Assembly: GCA_011763485.2 (NCBI GenBank)
Contig: JAANSK020044465.1
Location: forward strand, 1 to 43,019
From: Isoetes engelmannii
Lineage: Eukaryota > Streptophyta > Lycopodiopsida > Isoetales > Isoetaceae
Direction: 5' to 3'
Length of the DNA stretch: 43,019 nucleotides
Both the position numbers and the translations under genes were made by a program. Shown piece by piece: positions 31,870 to 41,978 of this stretch (the first letter of the stretch is position 1; the number at the start of each line of letters is the position of its first letter). Below the pieces are notes generated by a model. That model had not been told where the DNA came from, searched no databases, and worked only from the letters and a program-made list of their open reading frames with translations.

Positions 31870-32245
31870 CTAATAGACATTACACGTATGAGCAATGTAC
31901 CTAAGTAATGTGAAATAGGTACCCGGAATTTGATGGTTTGGTTGTAGCCGTTTGGATTACGACTGTTCGACAGTCATTGATAATCGTGGCCACGTGCAGC
32001 ACAATCTGCAAGAATTGTAGAGCAGAAATTAATGACAGTCGGTAAAAGTAAAGCAGTGGCGCAAATCACTGATGCATTAGCAAAGAGTTTACGATCAACA
32101 TTGAAATAATAAACATAAGACTTCAATTATAAACATAAATATCTACTTCAAACCCTAAACAACTTAAATAGGTAAATAGGTAAATAAGACAAGATAAAGT
32201 TGTTTGACTAAATAGAGTGGCCGAAGAAGATTAGAAGAAAAAATA
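31870..32245. other. No gene seen
   Basis: AT-rich spacer between the first unit and the second, partial copy. Nothing coding was recognised. Confidence 0.45.
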
Positions 32246-32288
32246 TTAGTTTCCAGTATTACATGCTTTCGGATAGATGTTTAGTGAA

Positions 32289-32337
32289 AGATAGCGCGGC
32301 CGCACCATTAGCTGCAAATAGAGCGGCCACGCTATTT
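32289..32337. repeat. GCGGCCGC hairpin box, copy 3
   Basis: GATAGCGCGGCCGC (left arm to 32303) pairs with GCGGCCACGCTATTT at 32323-32337, with one changed base. The CCAGTATTACATGCTTT leader is shared with copy 2. Confidence 0.75.
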
Positions 32338-32450
32338 GAATGCCTAGACATATACAACTAGAATACATAAAAGAGAATACATAAAATAAATCAAGAAGGA
32401 GGTAATTAGTGCCTAGTAGAGCATGCTATAGAATAGATGGCTACTGACAA

Positions 32451-32498
32451 TTAGCGTGGCCACACCATTTAGCTCCAAATAGAGCGGCCGCGCTATTT
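32451..32498. repeat. GCGGCCGC hairpin box, copy 4
   Basis: TTAGCGTGGCCAC pairs imperfectly with GCGGCCGCGCTATTT at 32484-32498. Its surroundings match copy 1 at 29437-29560. Confidence 0.75.
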
Positions 32499-32851
32499 GA
32501 ATGCCTAAAAGTAAAGAGAGGGATAGGAGAATTCTTTGTCTGGCTGGATGACTAGCTATGACTAGCCCACAAATGTGTGAATGACTATTTATGACTAGCT
32601 ATGATTACATATGAACGGCTATCTAAGAATGACTATAGCAATAAATGAAAGACTAGCTATGACTAGCCCATAAATATGTGAGTGACTATCTATGACTAGC
32701 TATGATTACATATATGAAATGACTATCTACGAACGACCAGCAATAAATTATATATTAATGACGCATCTATGAAACAAAATTATGATCGCGTCTATGATAT
32801 GGAATTATGATGCAGTAATGTGACGCCCAAATTCCGTATTGGGTATAATCC

Positions 32852-32859
32852 TATAAATT
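32852..32859 (+). promoter_or_regulatory. TATA box of the truncated gene copy
   Basis: TATAAATT at the same distance from the ATG as in the first copy, with an almost identical leader. Confidence 0.55.
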
Positions 32860-32952
32860 CTTACTAGTTCTCATTTTCACTTTACTACTTGCGCTTTGCT
32901 CTTGCGCTTGCTCAATCCGGAATTTCCCTCCTCTTCATATTCCAATTCCTAA

Positions 32953-33243
32953 ATGGCATCAGGTTCAACATCCGGGGATGGATCATCTTGCGAAGTCCCT
33001 GGTTCAAAGCCCCCGGGCGACCTAGTCTCTAAGGTTCTCAGTATTGTGATCAAGGATTTGAATAAAAAGTTGAACGAGGCAAAGACAGAGGTCATTCATC
33101 AGAGAGAGAGGCATCACTATTTTGTGGACCTAGTCCAGACACGGGAGAGCCAGATGGAGGCGATGCAAGACAAACTAGTTGTCTGGTTTGAGAAGGAGAT
33201 ACATCCTAATTGGAATCAGAATTACTTCAGAAAAGAACAATGA
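32953..33243 (+). pseudogene. Truncated copy of the coiled-coil gene fused to bL17 3' sequence
   Basis: The first 73 or so residues are a close copy of the 30005 protein (MASGSTSGDGSSCEVPGSK, HYFVDLVQTRESQMEAMQD). At about 33178-33194 the similarity stops. The frame then runs into the 139-bp bL17 terminal sequence in a different reading frame, adding EIHPNWNQNYFRKEQ before TGA at 33241-33243. The acidic tail and half of the coiled coil are lost. The two copies share promoter, hairpin box and upstream repeats, so the unit was duplicated with its control region. The chimera could be expressed, but nothing shows that it is. Confidence 0.7.
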
Positions 33244-33333
33244 AACGTACGTTTGGAGCATGCATAGATGATTATAGAGTCTTGTTAAAGATGCAGCAGC
33301 TTATTGTACTTGTTTCGCTGTTTATTGAGAATG
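33195..33333 (+). repeat. 139-bp exact direct repeat, left copy
   Basis: Identical base for base to 38623-38761. It contains the last four codons and stop of the bL17 gene (GGAGATACATCCTAA) plus 124 bases of 3' UTR. No other bL17 exon lies to its left. Confidence 0.95.
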
Positions 33334-34242
33334 CATGATGAACTTGTAGAATCATGTTGAGAGATGTGTAGAAATTTGGATACATGAGGCCCTTACAATA
33401 TGTTTGTTCTTCAAGCCATGAATGGTAATTGAATGATGGTTTAACATTTGAGTTTGCTTTGCATGGGGTAGAAATTCGCGCACATAGTTAAAGCAACCTC
33501 ACTTGAAATTGTCTTGCTAACCGAGCAAGGAAATCATTATCTATCAAGAGTTACTCGAGGGTGTCATTTGCACTTTCAAGAGCTTATGAGCTAGAAAGTG
33601 GTTTAGAGAACACATCTCCCCTCCTAGACCTGCACTGCATGGTTCCTCATTTTTAGCACCTATGAGTTCCTGGAATGCTGCAGATTTAGCATAGGTTTAT
33701 TCTTCTTCCAGAAGCCTTGCTCATGTAAAATAGAAGAGGTCCCATTCTTAGAAGAGGCCCTTCATAGGTCAACCAATACCTGTTTCCATATTTATGACAG
33801 GTGTTCTTCTGTTGACATTTGTTGCAGCAAAGGTTGGTAAGAAATGATTCATGTAGGGAATAAAATGCAATTTCAATTTTCACTCGATATGGTTGGATGC
33901 AAGGCAATTCATTGCATCTTCATTTTCTTTTGTTCATGTGTTTGGTGATTGCAATTCTCACTACACATCCTCGGATTGAAGGAACTTCATTGCATCTTCA
34001 TTTTCTTTTGCCCATATGTTTTCCATGTTGTTTCGCAACTCTTTTTCTATCACATTGCAGTAGTTGGTGCATTTGAGAAAGCAAGAATATTGTGTTGATA
34101 TAGGTTGGAAGTAATTTGCAGGGGTTTAGATCCCTACACTCCAAAGTTTTGTTAGCTAAAAGTTTTGTTAACTAATGTCATGTATGAATGCTGTCCATAT
34201 ATTATGCATGAACAAACCTTTGCATTTTATATCTGCTTCTCA
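33334..34242. other. No gene seen; internal duplication
   Basis: Begins CATGATGAACTTGTAGAA, which recurs inverted at 38788-38810. A roughly 82-bp tandem duplication contains TTCATTGCATCTTCATTTTC twice (about 33906 and 33988). No coding pattern is recognised. Confidence 0.45.
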
Positions 34243-34446
34243 GCCAAACTGATGGGTGGATCAACAGACCCCTTGTTTGAGCCCGTCAAGTTTCTGAATG
34301 CATGGCAAGGAATGCGCAATTTGGAATTTCTTCCTAGAAATGCCTTAATCCAATGGCCAAAAAAAATAAATAAGTTGCAATCGCAACAGTGGGTTGCCCT
34401 TATTCATAGTTTGCTGTCGGCAATGGTTAAAAAGAGTAGTGGTTAA
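34243..34446 (+). CDS. Candidate terminal exon, unidentified protein
   Basis: After a good acceptor (ATCTGCTTCTCAG) the frame reads AKLMGGSTDPLFEPVKFLNA, then WQGMRNLEFLPRNALIQWPK, ending MVKKSSG and a stop. It is protein-like, with no low complexity. No upstream exon or family was identified. It may be a leftover of a host gene or a captured exon. Confidence 0.3.
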   Translation, partial: AKLMGGSTDPLFEPVKFLNAWQGMRNLEFLPRNALIQWPKKINKLQSQQWVALIHSLLSAMVKKSSG

Positions 34447-35787
34447 AAAGAGTAGTGGTCAGCTCAGCTTGAAAGCCTGGGAAGGTGTATCACAGTGCAA
34501 AGCTCTCTGCTATGTTTAATGATTATATCAACTCTCTGGCATGTTTCTTTGACTTCTTAAACAAGATACCTCTTTCTTCGTACCCCAGATCTTGGTTTTC
34601 CACTTCTGCTAACTTCTATTCTATTCTCTTATGTCCTTCTTTGCACAAACATGGTCCTTGAACAGAGAATATTTGAGTTTTGTTCTAGGGACTTGCTTTT
34701 TTATTATCTAACGATAAGCTGGAACCCATTAAACGAAACCAACTCGCTCTATCCATGCCTCTTCTCTGCCTCCTACTAGATGATTCAAAATTTCTGTTCT
34801 ACTAACGAAAACCTACTAACGAATTTGGCTCGTTCAGGGTTTGTGCTTGAAAGTTTGTTGTTTCCTTTGGGGTGATTGGAATAAGAAGTTTGAGTTGGTA
34901 GTGTTTAGTATATTAGGTATGCTCTAATTAGATAGTGAACATGTGTTTTTAGTTAACTATTTCTCTAGGGAATGGTCATCTAGTGTTCTGCAATTTTAAG
35001 TGTTGTATATGTAGGATTTGAGTATGTATATGAAAGGGTGTCAAGAAAACAATGAGCGTTTGCTTATGTTAGGGGAGTGGTGAGAATTATGTATGTTTCA
35101 CATTGAATGTGATGTCCAATATGAATAAGGGGTTGTTTCTCATGTTAGCATGAATAACGGTTATGCAATATTCACATATTAATTGGCATAATTGATATTG
35201 TATATGAGTATTTGTTGTTTTTGATAATGTATGAGAATATGTGAGTATTTGTAGTTTTTGATATTGTATGCAAATATTTGTTGTTTTTGAAAGTTCTATG
35301 ATGTTTGAACCTTATAAACTAACAGATAAATTGAACAAAAAGTATTGCAAATCGTGGGTCCCATGCTTCAGTAGAACAACTCTTACTTGACTATACGAGA
35401 ATGTAAAGGGTTAGAATTACCTTAAAGATGGCGCTAAGCACGTGTCTTTGTCTGCCATGCTTACAATTCACATTAAGTTATTTTTGCACAGAATGTTAAG
35501 ACACAAGCACGATGTCATAGTGTGAAGTAGCATGTTTTATAAAGAGAGAATAGTTTACCAAGAAAAGGTACAACTGACTTTAACGTCTACAACTAACGGG
35601 AAAAGAACTACAATATTCTATTGGCGTACAGTATTTAGCTGAAAAGAATATGATTCATTGTTTTTATTTACATGTGCCATGACCAAGTTCAAAAGAAGAA
35701 ACGATCTACAAAAAGATTGCATAGAGCAAAAGATTGCATAGGTAAAGAAATAAAGGTGTTAATGTGAAGATATGAAGCAGCTTATTT
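34447..35787. other. No gene seen; short tandem repeats
   Basis: Around 35205-35292 three units of GTATTTGT(T/A)GTTTTTGATA with about a 40-bp period. The rest is AT-rich with no coding pattern. Confidence 0.4.
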
Positions 35788-36006
35788 ATGAAGCCCAACC
35801 ATGACTATGAAACTATTGCATGGCTGAACAGAGCTGTCATGCTTTTGTCTACTGATATGTGGATAGCACCAAACATGATAACAGATCCTTCTACCTTGGT
35901 TCTTGTTGCCGTTAGCATAGCCGGAGCAGCATTTGAAGTGTCAAAGAGCTCTCTAAGAGCCAAGGGCAGCCAACAGCCTGTGCAAAGCATACAGCAAAAA
36001 GATTGA
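35788..36006 (+). other. Short open frame on both strands, uncertain
   Basis: The plus frame gives 72 residues with a hydrophobic stretch (STLVLVAVSIAGAAFEVSKS). The minus frame (35805-36023) is also open and follows an acceptor-like CTTTGCACAG. Neither matches a family I know. It may be an exon on one strand. Confidence 0.25.
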
Positions 36007-37729
36007 ATTGAAGAGGCAAACATTTATTAACAATAGAGTAGAAGCCTAGGCAGGTTAGAGCATGTGATATCTTGCCAAGAAATCATATGAACCTGGAAGA
36101 GTCAAAAGAAATTAGAGATGGGTGAAAAGCTGCTGTGCAATAATAAATCTAATTGACCTCGGTTTAAAACTTGAATGACAGAGAAAAACCTTACCAATTT
36201 ATGGAACGTCTATGTAAAGTCTATGTAAAGATATGTAACTGCCTTGATGCATCCTGTAGCACATTGAGATATATGAACAAATATGTAAAAGCCAAAACTG
36301 TAGAGAACAGTAAAAAAAAAGTAACTGCCTTTGTCATCCTGTTGAGAAAAGGTGAGGATGCTGTGCAATATTAAATCTAATTGATCATGTCACATGAGCT
36401 TGTGTGACAGTTTGTTATGCTCATGATATGAACAGGCATAAGATGACAAAGATGTCTGCAGGACACGAACTAGAAAGGAGCAAAGGACGATGTAATAAAG
36501 CATGAAGCAAAAACTGGAGCATACCTTATTGAGTGCCTCTGTCGTTCGGGTTCATAAGAAACCCATGAGTTGCTTTATCAAATTCTCACCTGCAAAGTTT
36601 GCAAAGAGTCAATTGGTTAGAGAGCAAAAAAGAGATGTAGATTTCCTGGGACAAAGCATGCATCTGCCAAATATGAAATATCTGCTGTTAGCCAACGCCA
36701 TAGTTTATTGAACTAGCTTTGGGGCCCCATGATATGATCCAAAATGAGAAGTACAGTTGAATCTGCAAGCCATCCAATAAATTAAGTAAAGATAAGGTGC
36801 AAATCAAAGAATTGATGAAGCATCTAAGGATGAAGGAACTCATTGTTAGGTGTCTTTCTTCTGACAGATTGGTCTGGCTGGACAAAGGGGAAAAAACATC
36901 ATTAAACAGGAAACGAATTGTAACCTAAAGATAGACTGGAGTATAAGGCATTAAATCAAATCAGAGTTGATAGCTACCTGCTCAACAGGCGTTGCACAAT
37001 GGTTGTGCATGTGTATAATGGAAAAGCAACAAATATAAGTAAAGCAAGGGTAGTACATAGTTACCCAGTCTAGTTAACTGCTACGTAACAAAGGAATATG
37101 AGAGTATGAGAGGTGGTCGGATACTTCCAGAGCTGTGCATCGGAGACAGAAAAGCACCCTGCTTATTTATGAACCAAAGATTGTAATCAACGCTCTCAAA
37201 CAGACACACAAAGCTTCTAACAGCTGCGCTTAAGCATCACGAAGGCGCTTCTCTGCCTCTGCTTTCTCTAACGAAGATCTGGCAGCCCCTTCCCTGAACC
37301 ATCTTTGAGGGACGAATCAATTGTCTTCTCCAGCGGAATACAAGACGTAAAGGCGGAATACAAGAGACAGATCCGATGTTCAGAAATGGATGCAAGCTGA
37401 AATCGACGACAGCCAAAGGCGCTTCAAACTTTTGCCCTGTATTTTTTGAGATAAAATTAGGGCCATCCGATTTGCCCCAAACGCAATCCACACCGTCTAT
37501 CCTAGACAACTCCACAACAGCCTCCAAAATGAATGGTTTGCCCAACCCAAAAAAATAGACACCCGACACCCATTATAGCCTATGTGCTTGAGGTGACAAA
37601 CTTGAGGTGCTTATGTTGTATTATATCCTAATACCCTATTTATTTGCCATTTTCTGATTTGCATATGTAAGGGTTCAGCGGAACACCAAACCCTATTATG
37701 TTCTTCATCTTCTGAAACCATCAACCAGC
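36007..37729. other. Upstream region of bL17, possible divergent gene remnants
   Basis: Minus-strand splice-like signals occur (acceptor CAAACTTTGCAG near 36589, donor AATAAG|GTATGC near 36523). At 37237-37569 the minus strand is open for 110 residues and CT/GA-rich, like a leader. No protein family was recognised. A diverged duplication with GCTGTGCAATA(A/T)TAAATCTAATTGA lies at about 36131 and 36361. The bL17 promoter must lie in the last few hundred bases; no clear TATA box was picked. Confidence 0.35.
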
Positions 37730-38637
37730 ATGAAGCACCGGATTAAATTTCGAAAGCTCAATAGGACTTCCAGCCATCGATGGGCCATGCTGAGGTTAGA
37801 TGCATCATGCATTGTTAATTACATCTTGTTCTTGCCTTCTACTATCCTTAGTTCAGTTGAGATGCATTTGTCCTTTCATGTAGGACCATGGCGTCTCAGT
37901 TGCTCCAGCATGAAAGGATTGAGACTACTCTTCCCAAGGTAGAGACATAAGAATGTTTAAATTTAGTACTGGATAAACATCTTAGTTGCTTGCAGGCTAA
38001 AGAAGTAAGAAGAGTAGCAGAAAATATGATTCAACTTGGAAAAAGGGTTAGTCCATGCTTTTCAATTTGTCTATCACCCCAAAGCGTGCGCCCTGCGATT
38101 GACATGACAGTCAATTTAGGGTGATCTGCATGCTAGACGGCAGGCTGCTGCAGTTCTTCGTGGAGATGAAATTCTTCATAAAGTCTTTCATCAATTGGCA
38201 GCACGTTATCAGTGAGTATTTCTGAGTTTCTAGCCAGAATGACACAACATATTGATGTGGTAGATGTGTCGACTCATTTTTTAAAGCAACTGCATAGAGG
38301 TCGACCTGGAGGCTATACTAGAATTGTTCCAACTCGAATCAGGCAAGGAGATGCTGCTCTAATGGGCTACATAGAGTAAGAGCAATTCGCACTTAGCATA
38401 GATGTTCTATGAATGGTTGCCCCCTTTTATTTTTTATTTTTTTCTGACTGCATATCATGAATATGAAGGCTGGTTGACAGGCCAGGGGAACTGAGGTTTG
38501 CAAGACCAGCTTCCTTGCCTCCTCCCCCAACCAATCCATTGCCACCATGGTTGAGTTCGCGGTATAGGATGCTTGCACCCCCAAAGATAATCAAACAAGC
38601 AGAAACAACTTCTGAACCAGATGGAGATACATCCTAA
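37730..38637 (+). CDS. Mitochondrial-type ribosomal protein bL17, six exons
   Basis: Large-subunit ribosomal protein L17 of bacterial type, most like the nuclear-encoded mitochondrial form of plants. Exons: 37730-37794, 37884-37938, 37996-38046, 38120-38211, 38298-38375, 38469-38637. All introns are GT-AG, the phases join exactly, and the total is 510 bases (169 residues plus stop). Family signatures seen are KFRKLNRTSSHRWAMLR, QLLQHERIETT, AKEVRRVAENMIQLGK, HARRQAAAVLRGDE, HKVFHQLAARY, GGYTRIVPTRIRQGDAALM and a C-terminal RPGELRFARPASLPPPP. Length fits the plant mitochondrial protein. A cleavable N-terminal presequence is not obvious, as in other plant members. No break is seen, so this is likely a working host gene. 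Its last 15 coding bases and 3' UTR lie in the 139-bp repeat, and the transcript end may be altered by the junction at 38761. Confidence 0.93.
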
Positions 38638-38761
38638 TTGGAATCAGAATTACTTCAGAAAAGAACAATGAAACGTACGTTTGGAGCATGCATAGATGAT
38701 TATAGAGTCTTGTTAAAGATGCAGCAGCTTATTGTACTTGTTTCGCTGTTTATTGAGAATG
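38623..38761 (+). repeat. 139-bp exact direct repeat, right copy (end of bL17 gene)
   Basis: The native position of this sequence: end of bL17 exon 6 plus 3' UTR. After 38761 the sequence changes to TGACTTAACTGCAGG, unlike the CATGATGAAC that follows the left copy. Confidence 0.95.
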
Positions 38762-38795
38762 TGACTTAACTGCAGGACGTTACCAGGACATGATT

Positions 38796-40934
38796 CTACA
38801 AGTTCATCATCCATAGTCTGTCCGATGGCCTGAATTTGTATTGCATCACAGGTGTTCCATTCCTCACCCAGAATTTGAATTGCAATGGCTTCGAATGGCC
38901 TTGCAATGCATCCTTACCATCTAACATGTAACCTTCGACAAATGATTTCCAGTCGGGAACCTCATCAATAATGAATGCCAGTGGGTTTGGCTCCATGACA
39001 TCTTCAAATTTTGCCATCAACTCCGGGAGACTCGTCACTGTTTCCCTCCTTATATTTTTAGAGAAGGTTCCAAAGAATGCATCAATGTCATCGTGTGTAT
39101 GACCAACCATCATGAACCCCACCTTCACAACCTTAAATACACCCATGAAGGTTAAGTAAGAGAATGCCAGAAAGATCCATCTGTTCTTATTCTCTTTCCA
39201 ACAGTTATCAAGTTGCACGTTCAACTCTGGGGGCAAGGAGGAGCCTTCTATAGGGAGGTTAGCCCATGACCTTGATTTTTCCTCCTCGAGCCCCATATAT
39301 GTTGCCAGCTTTCTCTTACGAGATAATGGAGTATCATCTACCAAATTCTCAAATAGTTTAGAGGAGGGGGCATATCTCCTGCACTCTATACTTCCCCTTT
39401 CTATCGACCTCAAACACTTGAATATTGACCCCACATGAAAGTTTGGGCCATCCTCCCATAAGTCCAATGCAAAGTGCCCATAGGTCCCTGCCCCATGCCC
39501 ATGTGTTAGCATTCCTGCAAGACTTACTCTCAACTGGAAGGCATTTTGACAGCTTTTTGGATTTGGATCTAGTCGAGGGAGGAAGGTCTTGTTCTGATCC
39601 ATCTTATCATGTATTAGACATAAGAATTTTGCGGGCTGCAGCTGTGACATGGTTCTCCATTGCCAATACACTTGCCTACATGACTTTTGCTCTATTTGAT
39701 GGTCTGACATTTGCTGTCTTATAGCCATTCTCTCATTCTCGATGGCAGTTCCTGATAGTAGCTCCTTCAGTTCTATGCATTTGTTGCATTTAGAAAATGG
39801 CATGTCCTTCACCACGGACACGTCTGGAAAGTATTTCTTCCACAACCGGCTAAAAGAAGCTTGAGAAAGTGGTCTTCCACCAGTGGCCTCCAAGACCATG
39901 TTAACCTCCTTAAGGCTTTCCTTTTGATTATAGTGTTGGGGTAACAACCTCTGAACTACCCTTATTCCATGCTCATTTACCTTGGATTTGTGAGGCATTG
40001 ATTGTCCCATGTACCTCACAAAGTTCTCGAAAACAGCCACAGCCTTCAATGTGTTCACCCTTGGCTTCAAGGAATAAGTGTTTCCATGAGTGAATATCTT
40101 GGCACCCGCTCTTGCTTGTTCCCAGTACCTGTAAAAGGATGACTTGCTGAGCCCCAGTATCCAAATGAGAGCCTTATAGCATACATGCTTCTCTCCGTTC
40201 AAAGCATATAATCTAACTCCGGTATGATCATCAGTTTTTGAGTTAGAGCACAAGGAATACAATAGTGTGTTCCTGTCTTTCTGAACTTGGCCCCAAAACT
40301 CATCCCTAACTTTCATCAACTCCTCCACACTAAATTTGATTGTACATGCAAGTTCACAACACTCACGCCCCCTTATAGCTTCCATATTTGTTTTGGTAGA
40401 TACTTTCTTTTGATCCCTAACCATGCATCTCAAACTCCTGAACTTCTTTGCAGGCAACCTCTTGTGGAACACATACCTCCTTTTCTTTCCTGCAAATGTG
40501 TGTATATCATCATAATCCATACCTCCAACCTCAGGGCCTAGTTGGTACTCTACTTCATTTGACAACTCTTCTCCCTCCATGGTTCTGATACTTGCAACTG
40601 GCCACCTGAGTAGTGTTCCTTGTTCCACCAGACCACCACAAACTACACAATCAACACTTGCACCTTGGGAGAGCCCAAGTTCTTCATTAAGTAGCAACCT
40701 AGTGACTCCAACACCTAGGTGGTCGTCACCCAACTCTTCATCATTCACACTATCTGATGGATCCCTGGCTGTAACAACACCCTCGGCAAACACAATATTT
40801 GTGCATGGATGCACTAGTTGACAAGGCATCTTCCTCCAGTCACACCGTTTAGTTGAGGACTTCTCTGGCATGGTTGCCTCAGGAGTTGGAAAGTGCACAT
40901 GTGCAGGAGCATCCTGGAAACACAGTTCATTCAT
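38796..40934 (-). CDS. 712-residue GHTHDDID protein, possible DDE-like transposase
   Basis: An uninterrupted minus-strand frame of 712 codons, by far the longest in the window. I believe it belongs to a family of uncharacterised proteins common in seed-free plants, oomycetes and some animals (Pfam DUF7869 or close; from memory, unverified). Seen: possible zinc cysteines CVVCG (96-100); CCELAC (192-197) followed by FW and R-rich helices; CNKC (383-386); HDKMDQNKTFLPR (442-454); QLDNCWKENKNRW (574-586); and VGHTHDDIDAFFG (610-622). Conserved D446, D576, and the HTHDDID acidic cluster with a DN..EN motif suggest an RNase-H-like, metal-dependent fold, perhaps a transposase. This is inference. A possible 3' splice site (GTTTCCAG|GATG) near 40917 means an upstream exon is possible, and the true start may differ. 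The stop lies only 35 bases from the 139-bp repeat. Confidence 0.7.
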   Translation of the reverse strand: MNELCFQDAPAHVHFPTPEATMPEKSSTKRCDWRKMPCQLVHPCTNIVFAEGVVTARDPSDSVNDEELGDDHLGVGVTRLLLNEELGLSQGASVDCVVCGGLVEQGTLLRWPVASIRTMEGEELSNEVEYQLGPEVGGMDYDDIHTFAGKKRRYVFHKRLPAKKFRSLRCMVRDQKKVSTKTNMEAIRGRECCELACTIKFSVEELMKVRDEFWGQVQKDRNTLLYSLCSNSKTDDHTGVRLYALNGEKHVCYKALIWILGLSKSSFYRYWEQARAGAKIFTHGNTYSLKPRVNTLKAVAVFENFVRYMGQSMPHKSKVNEHGIRVVQRLLPQHYNQKESLKEVNMVLEATGGRPLSQASFSRLWKKYFPDVSVVKDMPFSKCNKCIELKELLSGTAIENERMAIRQQMSDHQIEQKSCRQVYWQWRTMSQLQPAKFLCLIHDKMDQNKTFLPRLDPNPKSCQNAFQLRVSLAGMLTHGHGAGTYGHFALDLWEDGPNFHVGSIFKCLRSIERGSIECRRYAPSSKLFENLVDDTPLSRKRKLATYMGLEEEKSRSWANLPIEGSSLPPELNVQLDNCWKENKNRWIFLAFSYLTFMGVFKVVKVGFMMVGHTHDDIDAFFGTFSKNIRRETVTSLPELMAKFEDVMEPNPLAFIIDEVPDWKSFVEGYMLDGKDALQGHSKPLQFKFWVRNGTPVMQYKFRPSDRLWMMNL

Positions 40935-41470
40935 CAGAGCTTGTCCTATTGACTAGTATGCAAAAATTGATCATTAAGAGCAACTACTATGAGATTCCAA
41001 TAATCTCATAATTCCAATAATGCCTTATTTGGCCTTCACTATTACAACTACTTGTAAATCTCGAATTAGTAATAATTAGTAATTAATAGTGATTAATATA
41101 ATTAAATAATTATTATTTATTATTAAATATTAATTACTAATGTTAGAAATTAAAAATTAACAAATAATCATTTGATACACAATTAGCTATGACTACATTA
41201 TATGACCACAATATATGATCATAACATTATTAATATTCAGTAATTACTAGTATTTGGACTGGTTATTACTAGGATAATTATTAATTAATAATTATTAATT
41301 TTAATGACTGGTATGCCTCCAAATATAATGACTAGTACTACATGCTCCCAATAATCATAATGTAGTACATCATAGTGATATTGGTATAATGGGTGCAATA
41401 GTGGCACATAATACAATAGTACAATTAGTTTGATACAATAATTAGTTTGGTATTTAGAGAGTAGTCACGT
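40935..41470. other. AT-rich spacer with TATGAC repeats
   Basis: Very AT-rich (AATAATTATTATTTATTATT and similar) with scattered ATGACTAGTA and TATATGACCA motifs loosely like those upstream of the coiled-coil genes. It is shared upstream space of the minus-strand 712-residue gene and the plus-strand 41604 gene. No clear promoter could be fixed. Confidence 0.5.
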
Positions 41471-41603
41471 AATAATGACTACAAGTCATTATTATGATTC
41501 TATTCTCGAAAACAGACCCCGACATGACCTTCATGCAGGTCTTCGAGCCCCGCGACATAAATACCATCAATTAGTCCTAAATGAAACGCCGCGACTCTCG
41601 GAA

Positions 41604-41978
41604 ATGTCTTTCATTTTCGAAATGCCTGCCTTTCTGGACATTTCATCTTCTGAAGAACAGGAGAAGGCGGAGGAGAAGGCGGAAGAACAGGAGGGCGCTA
41701 CCACGATCCGGCGACGCTATCCCCTTAGAAACAGGTCGGTTATGTTTTCTTCATTGTTTTATGAAATGTTATCTTTGAGCGCCATCTTATAGCGCCACTC
41801 TGTATTTATTTGAGTCAGGATGATCTCTATTTCTTTGTATTTCTATGGGTCCTCTCTGATTCTGTAATCCTCTGTATTCCTCTGTAATCCTCAGAACTCG
41901 CAGGGCAGACATGTCGGATAATCTGGAATATTCTTCTACGGGATCTGGTGACAGAGAGACGCCTCGATGCGAATCAAA
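41604..41978 (+). CDS. Small spliced acidic/basic protein, unidentified (partial)
   Basis: Exon 1 (41604-41734) encodes MSFIFEMPAFLDISSSEEQE, an EKAEEKAEEQEG acidic run and RRRYPLRNR. A donor (AACAG|GTCGGT) joins to an acceptor (AATCCTCAG) and exon 2 (41895-41978) adds TRRADMSDNLEYSSTGSGDR up to a donor-like CAAA|GTTAGT. The frame is kept across the junction. A further exon would lie beyond 41979; read-through instead stops near 42037. A TATA-like ATAAATACC lies near 41560. Acidic run plus an arginine-rich YPLRNRTRR block suggests nuclear or chromatin binding. I do not recognise the family. Confidence 0.45.

Noticed and set aside
39425-39724. 99-residue plus-strand frame inside the 712-residue gene
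   Set aside because: It is the shadow of the long minus-strand gene.
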